Shown piece by piece: positions 12,728 to 25,917 of a stretch of 64,000 nt of DNA (the stretch's first letter is position 1; the number at the start of each line of letters is the position of its first letter). The DNA lies in NCBI GenBank assembly GCA_019095985.1, contig CM032669.1:10060270-10124269 (forward strand), in the 5' to 3' direction. Below the pieces are notes generated by a model, which worked only from the letters and a program-made list of their open reading frames with translations, was not told the origin of the DNA and made no database searches. The position numbers and the translations under genes were made by a program. Source of the stretch: Streblospio benedicti (Eukaryota > Annelida > Polychaeta > Spionida > Spionidae).

Positions 12728-12973
12728 CTAGACTACTGAGGCCCCCAGACAGCCCAGCTTGCTTATTAAGATAAATACTGTAAGTATGAAAAGCTGATGA
12801 AGAAGATCATGCTGTTGTGAAGCAATCTTTGCAGCAGCAGCATAATTCTGTGTCTGAATAGCACTGTGTTTGTCCAGCTTTGCGACGTTGTTGTTAGAGT
12901 GTGCTTTCTTGTGCCAGTTGTACTTGTCTATTCCTGACTGATTTGTCATGGAAGTTGGAATTTTGTGTGGCAA
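12728..12973 (-). CDS. Possible minus-strand terminal exon, hydrophobic C-terminus
   Basis: The open frame codes for up to 81 residues with balanced, non-repetitive composition (IDKYNWHKKAH, QNYAAAAKIASQQHDLLHQ). It ends in a hydrophobic segment (LFILTVFILISKLG) and the tail GASVV before TAG. SVV fits a class I PDZ-binding ending. On the minus strand an AATAAA lies about 250 bases downstream (TTTATT near 12475 on the plus strand), as expected for a 3' untranslated region. I cannot tell whether the ATG at 12973 is a start or lies inside an exon; an AG acceptor within the frame is possible. It shares the strand of the gamma subunit, but its sequence does not look like a gamma-subunit C-terminus. 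Chance is a real alternative. Confidence 0.25.
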   Translation of the reverse strand: MPHKIPTSMTNQSGIDKYNWHKKAHSNNNVAKLDKHSAIQTQNYAAAAKIASQQHDLLHQLFILTVFILISKLGCLGASVV

Positions 12974-12979
12974 TTAGAC

Positions 12980-15900
12980 ATGGGCTAGATTAAATTAAAG
13001 TAGTTTTAGCTGTAAGTGCTTCCGTGTTTCATTGCCGTACAAATGAATCCACGTTGCACATTGCTGATTTTGTAACCAATGTTTCACATTTATAATAAAT
13101 GTAAGAATGGTATAAATTTATCAGTATGCAGTAGAAAAAATGTCTTCTCTGTAATGCAATGATATCAAGTAACAACATTGGTTTGACAGAAGAAATATAG
13201 TATACAAATGTTTTGGACTAAACCAATACATCTTACTAACTTCTATGCATACGAATATTGTAATATCAACTATAGGCATGTAGTTCGTATAGCAGGTTAA
13301 GTGAAAATAAGTGTATTAGTACCTATTAATAAAAAATCCCTATCAGAACGTTCGCAACATGGTGCAACTATGCTCACCACTACGTTCTACAGTGCACAGC
13401 TTGGACACATTTGCACAATACAGAAACATAGCAGTTGAAGCACGGTATTTCAGTATGCCTGCAAATAGACATGTAGATCTGCTAACGACAATAACATAGC
13501 ACGAATGAGTGGGTGCAAATCAAGCACACACTACCTCGGATGTGACCCATTCACGATGATCATATCGCATTCCAACTCCCAGAGCTCTGTGTAAGGGGAT
13601 TAAGCGATAATCTGTCTGAAACTGGAGCGTAGATGTAAACAGAGATAAACCAATCAGAGAGGATCAAGTAGCCTCGGTATGAATTTGTGGTGCCCCAGTA
13701 CACATAGGTTAGCACCAATGGCCACACATCATAGCTGGCAATAGATTTGCATCAGATATGGCCATTTATGGCAGAGGCAACGACGCTTTTAGTGAACTTT
13801 ATAGTGCTGTAACTTGCACTCTATTTGTGCATGTTCATTGCCAAAAAACCTGTCACCCATGGCATCCATCCATAATACAGCTTTAGAAGTACACCCGTTC
13901 ACTTCAGGGTTACTTGCAATCTAGGATTTATATCACAAGGTAGTGCAATGTTTAAAGATGGATTCAAAACTTCTAATATAAAATCTATGTTATTATATTT
14001 ACAACAATAAGTTGTTTTACAGCATTTGGGTTAATATAGATGTGTCAGTAATGGAAGATGCAGCTTTTAATAACAGTACAACCATTTGCAGTGTGAAGGC
14101 ACTATGGGTGTGAAGAATAGCACAGGCTAAGGGCTAATTCCCATGTCATCTGATCATAATTTCTTTATGTAAATGACGTGCATTGCTGAATAGGCAGCAT
14201 TGAAAATGATCACATTACATAGACATAGGGATACTGTAGATATAGACCCTGATGTCCTAAATGTGCAGCATGGATACTTAATAATCTTTGACCTGATATA
14301 GCACATTGGCGTCAGTTTTAACAATCCGTGGCATATTATTCGTTAAAGCATCCTGTCAGAATGATTGTTCATTTTTGTATTAGTATGATTTACGAAAAAT
14401 GCTACTTATTAACAATGGTAGCAATTTCAATAACATTAATTTATACAAATTTACATATTTAAAAGAAAATTAGTTAACAGGGAGTTAGTCAACTTACTGA
14501 TGTTTTTTGTGTTATGGGATATTTTCCTTGTCAAACGATCTATGAAAACAGGCAATATTGTAAAGATAAACATTCAGATTTTAGACACACTAATTTCTGG
14601 ATAAAGTGATGTAAAGGAATTATTCTTTACAATAATGTTTGTCATATACATTCATGTAAAATATGTGCAGTGTTTGTGATTTTCTCAACAGATGAGTTTC
14701 CCCCCTTTTAGTATTTTTTTTATCTGGACTTAATTAAATACATGAACAATCAATGTTTAACACATCTCTTATCCATTAGTAACCAAAATATCCATGAAAG
14801 CTCCTTCAAAACAAAATATGTTTTGTAAATCAATTAGCCAAGTGAGATTTAGTTAGTTAAGGTGCTATCTAACAAAAATTGGTTTCTGATTACTTATGGA
14901 CTCGACCCTCCTGTTGGTAATGCAAACGGGTGTTCTGTGCAGTGTATTTAATTGGTACCGATCACGCAATAAGGGATAACGCGAAGACACCTAGTTACAG
15001 CTGAGCGATATTGTGTCACATATCTAATTTCATTATCAAAAAACAACAACATGAAAATAACAAAAGCAATCCTTTTGGGTCGAGCACCCAACTAGCTTTT
15101 TGTTATAGCTCGAAAACAGAAAACAAATACTTGTTTTATTAAGTATTTCGCCGTTAGTTCCTACTGCGCAGACGACACGCATGTCACGTGGGCGGAAGTT
15201 ACGTGAATAATTGAGGAGCCATGATACGTTATTAGCATTTGATTGTGAATAGAGCAACGCTGATGTGTGCATCTGTTAGCATAAAGTGAAAATCCATACT
15301 CATAAACAGCCACTGCTTCTTAATTAAAGGCCCACAGATACGTGTACACGCTATAATCATGGAAGAACAAATGCCATTAAGATGACATTCTCTCAGGTTT
15401 GCTGAGTGTTCTCAATTTTGATTGGCTGAAAAAATGAATCCCCATACGACAAAGTTAAAAGCTTAAAAATGATAAATAAACATGAAAGAAAAGGGCTAAT
15501 CCTACAAGTGAGATGAGAGATTTTCTCATCTCTAACCTCATGTGCAGTTTAACAGAGCTCATTCCGTCAGGCTTACCACTCGTACAATAACCTGTTAATG
15601 ATCAATGTGCAACGGGTAAATTTAGCATATGTATGGTTGTTGATGTAGGCTATAATAACGCTAGGTCAAATTGTACCATCGACATAGCCATTTCTATTGT
15701 TTAGGCTAGCTGGCATCCTCTCTTTGCCCACAATGCTTCTATAGTGAACACCGAGACCAAAATTATCATCGCCTTATATTAGTCATTCTGTTTGTAAGTA
15801 TACTTCTATTTTCAATAACAGCAAGCTAGCAGTAGCCTATACCCGGCAATGTTAAAAGGATACTAGTGCTCCCCCACTTTTTCCTGCAGCCAGCAGTAGC

Positions 15901-17010
15901 AGCATGCGCTAAATTATTGCACCCCTTGGACCGCTGCAAGCATGTATGTATGTATGTCGTACGTCTTCATAGGGGCAGTTCCGGTGGGGGTGGGGGAGGG
16001 ACTGTGTATCCCCCTTTTCCCACCAAAATATTTTATCATTTCGTGACTTTGTTGGCATATACACTATAGGAAGTGTGTTGTCTCGACCTTTTATCTCGGT
16101 GTTAGTTTCACTTCCTTCATCTACATTATGAATACAAACAAGTTGGTTATTTCGAATATTTCCTATCTCATAGATTTTTACTGTCCTCCCTAATATGGAA
16201 TCAATATAACATAGTTTCCAATGTATATGGGTGGGTGTCAATAATCATAGCAATTATGCAACATATGGTTGTGGTTTAAGGTTGTGTATAAGTATTGGGA
16301 TTCTCATTTTTGTTTAATGTGAATGTGTGTTTTTTTTGTGTTCTTTTTTGTGCTTTTTTGTGTGTTTTTTTTGTTATTGTTGTTGTAATGGTTTGTGTCA
16401 GTTGAAAAAATGCAGTTGACATGAGAAGAATAAAACTGAAATTTAGAAGAAACTTGATCGATCAATTATATAATGATGGTGAGCAATTAAGAATTAGAAT
16501 AAGAATACAACAAAGAAAACCTATCAAGTTTCATTACAATAGTGGGCAAGGCAGTATCAAAGCATCATCAGCAGTGGATGCACGCCAGCCACAGGTTCAC
16601 GGGATAATAAACTCCCCTGCCACGTTACAGAGGGGCTGTCTGCATAACAGATACGTCTTCATTAACGTCATTTTTAATACAAAGGCCCATGTTTCTTCCT
16701 TGTGCCCAAGAAGCCATATAGACCTTATAGTGGGCCATACGTGGAGGAGGGTACATGTAAAAGTACGAGTTGTGTAGTATGTTGTGCATACGCCCAGTGG
16801 ATTTTACATGGTTGTTGACACCGCATCATCGGCACATTTGTAGGCCCTCTGTAGTGGTTCTTATCAACCCCCTGGAGAGCATTCAGCGTTCACTCGCCTG
16901 ACCTGTAACTGTTTAGCGTATGGGTGGCTGGGAGCAGTGTGCAAGCAGATAAAGAGTTTGCTCCACAGCAATGTAAAAAGAAGTGTGTGATACCCCAGAG
17001 TATAATTTTG
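12980..17010. other. No gene recognised
   Basis: AT-rich; only a G-rich MITE fragment (15966) and T-rich tracts near 16330-16385. The 118-codon frame at 16421 is Arg/Lys/His-rich with no family resemblance; I leave it uncalled. Confidence 0.4.
15966..16072. mobile_element. G-rich MITE family fragment
   Basis: GGCAGTTCCGGTGGGGGTGG and CCTTTTCCCACCAAAATATT TT repeat the family's middle; the ends are worn. Confidence 0.35.
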
Positions 17011-17015
17011 ACAGT

Positions 17016-17177
17016 TAATACTTATACCTGCACCCGAGATTTTTTTGTAATGTTGAGTGATCAAGTAACATATAATTTAATAATTCTATTGCCGACAGCC
17101 AATACTGATACTTGCACCCGAGATGTTTTTTTGTAATGTTGGGTGATTATGTAACATATAATCTTATTATATTGCCG
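17016..17177 (+). repeat. Tandem duplication of 84 bp
   Basis: TGCACCCGAGAT at 17029 and 17113 opens two units that share TTTTTTTGTAATGTTG and GTAACATATAAT. Confidence 0.75.
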
Positions 17178-17264
17178 TTCCAATTGCACCAAATTACATT
17201 GCAACGAAAAATCGTTTCACGCGTTTTTCCGTGCATTCGGTTTTATGCTTATAGATCTAACGCT

Positions 17265-17500
17265 AGCGGTTTGCACTACAAAAAGGCCGTTATGACTATA
17301 TTTGTTTAAAGATTTAATCATTCTTACTTCAAAATGTATTGTCCATATAAGCTATATATAAAATCAAGTATTAATGCTTTATAATATACCGGGAAACAGG
17401 GGAAGTTAAATTTTATATGTGACGCTTATCACGATAGAATAACGCATTCAAACTGAAGATTTCATTATTCAACTTACCAATAAATATTTTCGAAATTCTC
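17265..17500 (+). repeat. Dispersed repeat, TATAAGCTATATATAAAATC family, copy A
   Basis: It shares AAAAAGGCCGTTATGACTAT, TATAAGCTATATATAAAATC and TATAATATACCGGGAAA with the copies at 63780 (plus) and 50230 (minus) over about 220 bases. No coding capacity was seen. Confidence 0.75.
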
Positions 17501-17504
17501 AACG

Positions 17505-19590
17505 GGTTAGAAATAAGATTTTGCGTGGCAAAAAAATATTATTTGAACGCCTGATCTCTGGATCAGGCTACACCCTTTAAGATTTATATTTATGTGCACC
17601 TTCTATGTACAATGGTAATTGTAAGCCTGTATATTCTGTAATACAGGCAGATCGCCATCAATGAAATCCATGAAGTCCTGTGGATGCCCCATGCTTCCTC
17701 CGAAAACTTGGATCTCCCAGGTGACTGGCGCTTAAATTATTAAATAGCCCCCTTCAGAATGTGAATTTCCGTAATCCGCTGGCCCTGGCTTAAATTCAAC
17801 CGGCAGAGGGCGGGCTATTTGGTACACCTTGCTTTGATATCTATAAGTCAGTCACTCGAATGGAGAAGTTTGAAATCCAACTCTATCAATGTCAGCTTCA
17901 CTTTTCGTATACATTTTCAGAGCTGAATAGATCACGCATGCATTTCTACCTTATCCAGCCAAAAGGCAGTTGCCCTTCGCTCTAAACACAACCATTTCCC
18001 TACTTTACATTAAAATCTGTCCCTTTTCAAACACATAAAATAACTCACATGAGCCACAGTTGCCAATAAAGCAGCGAGGGGCCCTGTTTCAGCGAAAATC
18101 CATCTGCCAGGTTACAGCTTGCCGGGCTAGAGCGGGTATAAATTAAGAGAGGGTGCGGTGGCAACGGCAGACTGCTTCTCTCAGTTTGTGAAGTGCCGGT
18201 TTTGGGACTAGAAATGGTATATTTTGTAATTTAATGTGTGTGTTTCCCAAGCGTGCTTGTGTATTCGATTCTATGCATTTGTGTGGGTGTGTGCGCGTGT
18301 TCTCTACAGAAAGCACGCTCGAACCTCACAATTGACTGAGTTGGTGAAGTCAGATTTTTCAACTCCAATCTTCCATTTTACTCTATCAATGCTGGGGATG
18401 GTGGCATCCTGTTGGTTTCACAACCATGGTATTGTGGGTTAACATCCCGACATGATGTAGTAGTCGAACTGACGCTTTGGGTTGTAAAACCTGTCTTCTG
18501 CTATACCAAAATAGTGCTTTACTATGGGGAAGGAAAAGAATTGTATAGTTTGTGGTTGCTATGTTTTGTGGTAACTGCATCTGCTGCACTTAATGAAGAT
18601 AGTTTGAGAAATGATTGTCTTAGCTTAACTTTGTAGTATTTACATACGTACCTATTTACAATAAGTCTGACTTAAATGTTACTACATGTGTTCCCAAATG
18701 TACAGTCAACTGAGACCTGTAGTCAACATATCGCCTTTTAATGTGCCTAACTGAGCAACTAGAGGCTAACAATTATATTCAGTGACTATACAAGGGTATA
18801 TTTGCAGTATTGCTACCATAGTATGAATATAGTTCTATATTCAGATCTATGTTCTATTCTGGTGGTAATCTTGTAAAAACAGATAAGGAAATCCACTTCT
18901 AACTGATGAACATCTTTTTTTTCAAATGTTCTTATTAAGTGAACTTTGATCACAATGACACCGTTAACGTCCCTGTGCCATATAAATATAGCTCAATTTC
19001 TATTGGGAATATACGTCATGAAAATGTTGTGTGTGCCTAATAAGCAAATATATGTGTGATTAACATCTATCATAGCACCAATCTACGTAGCTTGTGTTTT
19101 AAACCATCCCCACTTATCGGCTATTCACAGAGCTTGTGTACTCCACCAAAAGTAGCATACTGCTTGTAACTGTAGGACTCTACATGGGTAAAAAGTGACA
19201 CGGCCGTTTTTGGAACCTGTCAACGTGACACATTTGAAAATCGTTATCTACATGTATGGACACAAAACACACGAGGAAAGACCTAATTTATTTTTAGCGT
19301 GACACGAGAACGTTTGAGTAACTCTGAATATAAGAGATCCAGTGACAGGACACTTATTGTTGGACCTCGCGTAAGGGCCTTACTATACCATATGTAATAT
19401 ATTCATAGTTGAGTGTTGCATAAATTGCCGTCTGCCTCGCTCCACCCGTCCACAGTACTCCGTGTATTTTAAGCCTCACTTCAGTAAACTCATTATATAA
19501 ACATCCACGCTGCTCCAACATAGATAACATGAACATATATTCGAATTGTTATCTAATGGTGCTGGTTAGTTTTCACATCGATTTCACATA
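17505..19590. other. No gene recognised apart from a SINE head
   Basis: 17740-18140 is less AT-rich, with short GC stretches (GGCAGAGGGCGGGCTATTT, GCAGCGAGGGGCCCTG), and might be a conserved non-coding element. The rest is unassigned. Confidence 0.35.
18391..18470 (+). mobile_element. Second tRNA-like SINE family, head fragment
   Basis: CTGGGGATGGTGGCATCCTG, TTTCACAACCATGGTATTG and GGGTTAACATCCC align with the minus-strand sequence at 63520-63605 (box B GGGTTCGAGTCCCGC). Both have tRNA-like box A and B spacing. The box B is worn in this copy. Confidence 0.5.
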
Positions 19591-19597
19591 TTAACGC

Positions 19598-19793
19598 ATA
19601 GGCAGATCCGGTGGGGGATGAGGTTGGGGTCGGGGATAGCGTCCAACGCATTTTCCCACAAAAATATTTCATTTCCATCACCTTCATGGCATGTCCGCTA
19701 TCGAGCGCTATTGAAACCCATGGTGTAAGTCACACCCCCCCTTCCCCATCCCTTCCTATCCTTATCTACCCCTAAAAAAGCTGGATCTGCTAG
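19598..19793. mobile_element. G-rich MITE, CATAGGCAGATCCAGG family
   Basis: ATAGGCAGATCCGGTGGGGG at the left and AGCTGGATCTGCTAG at the right. The middle contains the family phrase TTTTCCCACAAAAATATTTC. Confidence 0.6.
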
Positions 19794-19979
19794 TGATAGC
19801 AAGCTGCCTCCAACCCTACGCAGCCATGTATTTTAAGCCTGCGGTCTGCCACAGTACAAAACTGCGGGCCGAGCTTGCCCGTCCACACCACTACACCAAG
19901 GTAGCCACCGGCATTAATATGTGATTGTATGTTGCTCTTGCTGCAGCATGGTCAAAATGAAGTGGCCACTCATTATCAT

Positions 19980-20160
19980 TTTGAGCCGCCGCCGCCGCAG
20001 CCAGCAGCCGCCGCCGCCGACAACAAGCCCCATATAGCTTCATGTATGTTCCTTAAGAAAACAGCATCCACACTGTTTTAGTGGGTAGCAGCAGTCTGGG
20101 GCTGAGGGAGCCTGAAGAAGATGGCTGCTGCTGCTGTAGCGCTGGGCTAACTACTAGTTA
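19980..20160. repeat. GCC/GCT trinucleotide-rich patch
   Basis: GCCGCCGCCGCCGCAGCC and GCCGCCGCCGCCGAC runs near 19986-20021, then GCTGCTGCTGCTG near 20122. It resembles the island at 28700-29260 but no coding exon is convincing. It may be an untranslated exon or a regulatory island. Confidence 0.5.
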
Positions 20161-20164
20161 GTAT

Positions 20165-22530
20165 TGTACTGTCAGTTTGTGCAGGACTGTGTGCTTGCTA
20201 TTCGGTGTTTTGGCTGTGGTGGGTGGGTGTATGGCAGCACCCGCAGGGAGCGGGTGCGTCCATAAATAGGTGATCAGCAAAAACAACAACACGGCTCACC
20301 TTTTGCAGGCGCCTTCTACTCTGTATGCAAATGAGATAGGTGGTGGCGGGAGATCTTCTGCTTTATTGGCATGTATAAGCTAAATGGCATAGAATAGCAG
20401 ATGTGTGCTGACTTGTGTAGTGGCATTTTACAAGGTCATAGAGAGAGAATTTAAACACTGGCAGAATGGCATTTCTTTCCTCTATTTGGAGGGGCGGCTT
20501 ACCTTTGGACATTTGAAGCAATTTTGCTGTTTGTATTTGGTGTGATGTAATACTAAGAAATACAATGTTTTTGTTCTTTTGTTGTTGTTTTTTCTTTCTC
20601 AGGGGGGTGGGATGTAAAAAGGCAGAATGAAATTCTCTTAAAATATGTGAGGAACAAGGTAGAACTTTTTATTTTTTTAGGTGTGGGGGTGGGGGTGGGG
20701 TGGGGGCTCATACCCACTGCACCCATGGACACGCTATAGTACATAAATGTATAGTATGACACGTGTTTTTTTTGTTCTTTTTGTTTTGTACTCATACAAA
20801 TTATGGAGTCTGTTGATCAATACAAAATAAGCACATGTGTACGTGATATCTATATCGATATTCAAATGCATGTAATAGTTCTTCTATTCCTTCACCAGCT
20901 TACATATTATGATGCAATGGGACATAATATAACTACGAGCACTATGAAAATAATAAACAAACCACAAAGCAGACGATCAGACAACACTGTTCGCCACCTT
21001 CGGATGCATCTCTATTAGGTATCATGAATAGGCAAGGTTCACACATGGCTGGGACTGGAGGCTGAAGAAGTATGCAATTTACACATTGAGGCTCCATAGA
21101 AAAGACCACTGATACAATAAGACCACTTGTAAAGATCTAAATCCTTTATAAAGAAGTCAGCATGAACCTTCACACTGTTGACGTCAGCGTGGCTCTGATA
21201 GGTAAGGTTCTGTCTACTACACATGCTGTTTGGGGAATTTAATGGGGTGGGGTGCAAAATCTCATTTCTGTCATGTATTTATAATCCCTAGACAGTGGTG
21301 AATAACATTTAGTGGGACCTCCAGCTGTAATTTGTAGTGGGGCCCTTTGTCGTGAGTGGCAACATATGTGACTAGTCGCAACTTCATTAAAAAGTATATA
21401 TATGTAAATAAGATGCTTTGGGGGGCCCGTAAAAGAGTATGCTGTACAGCATAATCTGGACACTCTAAATATTCACTCGGGACCCCTTTTTATTTGGTGC
21501 TGTTTCGCAATTATCTATAAAACAATTGCACGTGTACAAATATTGGTAAAACAATCGTCACTGTTCACGCAGTACTGTAACAAGTACTGTAATTGTACTG
21601 TAAATTGAAGGGAATCAAAATTGGTAAGTGCCAGAAGGGTGCTTTACTGCCGTGCCCAATGTTGCCGGGCGCACCAGGCGTATGACACGGGAGCCGGGTG
21701 ATTTGTTGTTTGGGGAGCTGCTGTCGTCTGCGCGAATCCCGCGCAGCAGACGAGACTGCTCATCACCGCGGCAGTGTCATATTCGCCAAGGTCACCCTCA
21801 TCCACCATAAAATAAGACGCCGCTCCTCTTTTGTATACGTCAGCGGCTTTGTAGAGTATACCAAGAACGGTATAGGCCTACTACTCTTATAAGTCATTGG
21901 TTATTTTATTTGATTTATTAAGTCACGTGTTAAGAGTGTTTTTGTTGTTGCGTCATAGTGTACAGCTTTTGTACGTGGGAATAAGGGAGCGTGTATGTTT
22001 TAGGGGATAGAAGAAATAACATGGATCCTAGTAATGTGGACACAAATGGGTATTCGAATAGGGCTTCAATGTTTAAAAATGGGGCTTTTATTAGGGAGCC
22101 TTGAAATACACATAATCCGAGAATAAGAGATGTCCATTTGGCCATTTCATTGTTCCTTTACAGCCAATAAATACAAGCCTCGCTTCACAAGGAGAGCTTA
22201 ATGTTTGAAACAGAATTTCATCAGTTTCTCATATGCATACTTCAGTCCCAGGACACCAGTGCGTCTATATGTGACATAATAGTATTGTAATGGCAAGCCC
22301 CAGACCGTAATGACTGGATGGCGTGATGCAATCACTGCTTAATATGGGACAAACCAATTGCAATGTGCTGCACCCATTACGTAGATCAAACATGAGCTGT
22401 CGGGAGTGCCAAGAGGTCACCTTGCTCGCATTATGAACACATTACATTTTAGTACTTACAACCTTTATATCTATACTAGTAGTGTATGGACATATTTTTG
22501 GTTTGGTTTATAAGCAGTTTTCCAGACGAT
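20165..22530. other. No gene recognised; one GC-rich hairpin
   Basis: A CpG-rich patch at about 21640-21790 contains CGTCTGCGCG and CGCGCAGCAGACG as inverted partners. A G/T-rich tract (20680-20706) and MITE traces are the only other structure. Confidence 0.4.
21085..21180. mobile_element. Fragment of the Tigger/pogo-like MITE family
   Basis: GAGGCTCCATAGAAAAGACC, AATAAGACCACTTGTAAAG and GTCAGCATGAACCTTCAC follow the internal order of the fuller copies. Confidence 0.4.
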
Positions 22531-22531
22531 C

Positions 22532-22679
22532 CAGTGGAAACTCGTTAGCTTGAAACTATGGGGAGAAGAGTATGATGGTCTAGATAACTTTTATTATGGT
22601 GATAATGTAGTTGAAGGAAAATGATCCTAACCTTAAGATAACAGGAAGTTCGAAATAAGCATTGTCATGGTTCTATTGC
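22532..22679. mobile_element. MITE-like element related to the CAGTGGAA family
   Basis: CAGTGGAAACTCGTTAGC at the left and AAGCATTGTCATGGTTCTAT at the right are imperfect inverted partners. The interior has TAAGATAAC and GATAAC motifs. Confidence 0.4.
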
Positions 22680-23292
22680 ATATCATCTTTGTTTTAAGAA
22701 CATCCGTATGTATGGCATAGTAAGACTTGCATCCAAATTTAAAAACCCATATATGCAAATCCTATGCGAGACATTTTAAGCTGCTATACTGAAATAAACA
22801 CATATCAATGGGTATATAGAACGTTTAATTATTACGATGCCATACAGACCACCTTTCTCTAAAATGTGATGTATAAATTGCTGAACGTAGTTGAAAATGT
22901 AATATCTAGTCAACCTATTAGGATAAAGCTTCTTATTTCTTCCACTTAAAGTCATGGTAGGGCCAAAATGAATCCGAATTCTTAATTATATTCCACAGCA
23001 GAAGGAAACTACGTTTATAAAACTGTCCTAAAACCAATTAGCAAGTGAGCGAAGAATTTCGCTTTTATTGACCATAATAGACATTATAAGGCCGGACGCT
23101 AGCAAAGGCTACACATCAAACAATAACCTAATCATATATGCAATTGAATCAAGTTCAACACTTAGAAAATTACTCCCCAATAACAGCATGTACGCACTTT
23201 GTGTAGGGTGAATTCAAGTACAAATCGGTGAATACGTGTATTGTGTGTTTTTCGTGCTCTCCAATTGGGAGGAGGGGGAGGGGGTGTTATCC

Positions 23293-23440
23293 TGTCGAGC
23301 CTCCAATCGAGATCACCTTTATGGAGAGACCACATATTTAAGAAATAAGACCATGTTCTGTAGGGTCAAGTCTTCATAAAAATACCAATATGAACCTCAA
23401 CAGAGAGACCTCTCTATTGAGACCATCTGAGGCCATTCCC
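23293..23440. mobile_element. Fragment of the Tigger/pogo-like MITE family
   Basis: CGAGCCTCCAATCGAGATCA, GGAGAGACCACATATTTAAG and CTATTGAGACCATCTGAGG follow the family order; the right end is missing. Confidence 0.45.
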
Positions 23441-23488
23441 CCGCTGGTTGTCCTAAAATGGAGTGCGCACTGTAAGTGCAGTGTCATT

Positions 23489-23687
23489 CTGTACTGGATT
23501 TTAACAAACGCATTTTACAATGAATGCAAAAGAGAACCAGTCTGAAAGTGGCCATCCCTGGTGGGACAAATTTGTTTTACGTTTGTATAACTCATGTTCA
23601 AATGAGTGGGTGTAATGTATACAAAATGTGCATCCCATTACAGGTCATTTAATACTGCGCATGGCACATTTCTGTCAGTGCAATGAA
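23489..23687 (+). repeat. Dispersed repeat, GTGGCCATCCCTGGTGGG family, copy 1
   Basis: AAGTGGCCATCCCTGGTGGG, CAAATGAGTGGGTGTAATG and CACATTTCTGTCAGTGCAAT are shared with 26608-26808 over about 200 bases. Confidence 0.75.
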
Positions 23688-24780
23688 CCATTTAGAGTAA
23701 TGTGTTTAGCCAGTTAAATTCATTGAAAACTCCAATTGGTTTGCTTTCCGTTCGCCTTACAAACTTGCTTACACATCCGATTTAACTCCTAAATGAAAGT
23801 TCCACCACTGTTCATATTTGGTTCATACCATTGGCGTGCTCTAAAGTTTCATGAAATACATGTAATAATATGTAATTCTTCAATGTTGTACTAGTTTTAT
23901 GCATTGCTGCAGTACCAGGAATATGTCCAACTTGATTCTCAAATAATATTGTGAGTTTTTACTATATGCTATATATTTATCCAAGACATGTTGAGACTTG
24001 CGTGGTTTGATATGCGTTTATGGTTTTGATGGTCAGTCTGAAGTCATTTGGTTTACAAAATAATATAGGAAGACTTACCTCGATGAGGAAAACCGCTTTC
24101 AATGCGTTTTGTTGACCAACGAAAATAGCCAGAATGGTGACATCAGCATGTTACTTTACAGAACATGTTTGTATTGAACATAGAAATACAATAACATGTA
24201 ATCAACTAATTGATACATGTTTTTTTCGGGGAACACATTCATTGCATTAGTTGTTACTGTAGAACTTTTATTAAAGAAAAAAATGTGAACAAGCCTGAAT
24301 GGTATTCTAGATTTAAGAAATGCATCTACTTGAAAAAAAGGAAAGTCGAATAAATGTATGTTTTGTTGGTTAGATGTAAAATATACTTCTAAGCCACTAC
24401 TTTTATGGGCCATACAAACGGAAATATGCGGTTGGAACATGCATGCACCTAAATGTTATACAGTAGTAAGAAGAAAGCCTATATTCAAAATATGACAAGA
24501 AAAGGTCAATGTCAACTCCTCATAAGGTGGGTTTTAGTCCAAGAAAAGCTTCTTATCAAGGGGACACCCGCTTGCATGTTTAGAGCACACATCGAATTCT
24601 GAGGAATTCATTATTTCCTAATATTCTATCATGTACAGAATAATTGTTCCGATTGTATCAGATAAGAAGGCGTTATTGAAAAGTAAGCTTAGTAATAGAA
24701 CAGTATCATTAACACGCATTGTCTCTAAGGCTTTGTAAATTAGCATACTAATTTTGATTGAAGATGATGTACATTCTAAT

Positions 24781-25917
24781 TCAGATGACTTTAGCTTTTA
24801 AAGGAAACTCGAGGCAGCTATTTGTATCTTTAATCTTCAACAAATGATGGGATTTTATAAGTCTCAGAACACTCATGTGTACCGATATATATGTTTGGAT
24901 GCTTCTGAAGCATTCGACAAGGTCAACCATTGGACATTTAAAAGAGAAAAGTTCCCATTTTAATGGTAGTTCTAATTGTTTCTTTGGTATACTAATCAGC
25001 AATGTTGTATTCCATGACCCTCATCTTTATCTGATCCTTTTAATGTAACAACTAGTGTCCACAAAGCGGAACTATGTCCCCAATCTTGTTTAACTTATAC
25101 ATGAATGACATGTCTGTTCTGTCAAATGACTCAAAGATTGGTTGTACAATTGATGGTTTAATGTGCAATAACTTTATATATGCTGATGACGCTTGTTTTG
25201 TTGCTCTCTACCCAAGTGCACTGACAAAAATACTGAATATCTGTTGTATGTTTGCTAAAGAAGGATCTTTCAAGTTTAATGGGAATGACTCTATGTACAA
25301 GCATTTTAAGATAAAAAGTTGTAGAACTATGTATGTTCCCAATATGTTACTTGGATGTGCGAATGCACCTATTGTAGAGAAAGTTAAATATCATGGGGTA
25401 ATGATTACTTCAAAACTAGATAATAATGATATACAACGCCACACAAAATGTATTTATATACAAGATAATATTTCATTTAATAAATCTGAATATTTTCTGA
25501 AGAAGTTAAAACATGAATTTTTATTACTTTTATTATTGTTATGTATGGTTGTCAAATTTAGACCGTATCTAATGATAGAGTTTTCATAAAAGCTCCTGTA
25601 GCATATAATAAGGTTATAGGCATCTCCTTCCTATTCATAACAGCTGATTCCTAAGGATGTTAGCATGTCCCAGTATTTTATATTTAATAAAGTAGACCAT
25701 TTTTAAGTATTGCATAGAAAAGGCCATTGGGAATTTTAGATGTAAGATACTTAGTTGTGAACATTTTATTACACGTGATTCAGCTCAAGTTGTATTTTTT
25801 AGTTCTATTCTAGTCACTCTGCAAACTGGCAAAGACATCCTTTTTAAATTGTCTTTTTAACTATTTGCTCTTTCACATTTAATTTGCCTTTTTGTGCAAA
25901 ATAAACTTATACAATAC
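24781..25917 (+). mobile_element. LINE reverse-transcriptase remnant (non-LTR, 5'-truncated)
   Basis: Conserved reverse-transcriptase blocks appear in order. CIFNLQQMMGFYKSQNTHVY (about 24820) is followed by LDASEAFDKVNHW (about 24894, catalytic motif A), MSPILFNLYMNDM (25074) and FIYADDACFV (about 25180, catalytic YADD box). Then come VEKVKYHGVMI (about 25377) and, in a different frame, VAYNKV (about 25600). An AATAAA-like AT-rich tail ends near 25917. The frame changes several times, so the copy is dead. The pattern fits the CR1/L2/Rex-like non-LTR clades. The endonuclease half is missing. Confidence 0.85.

Larger units (their letters stand above)
22680..24780. other. No gene recognised apart from repeat copies
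   Basis: AT-rich. It holds the MITE fragment at 23293 and the dispersed repeat at 23489. Confidence 0.4.

Noticed and set aside
16421-16777. 118-codon plus-strand frame
   Set aside because: No recognisable motif, AT-driven basic composition and no splice signals or repeats to support it.
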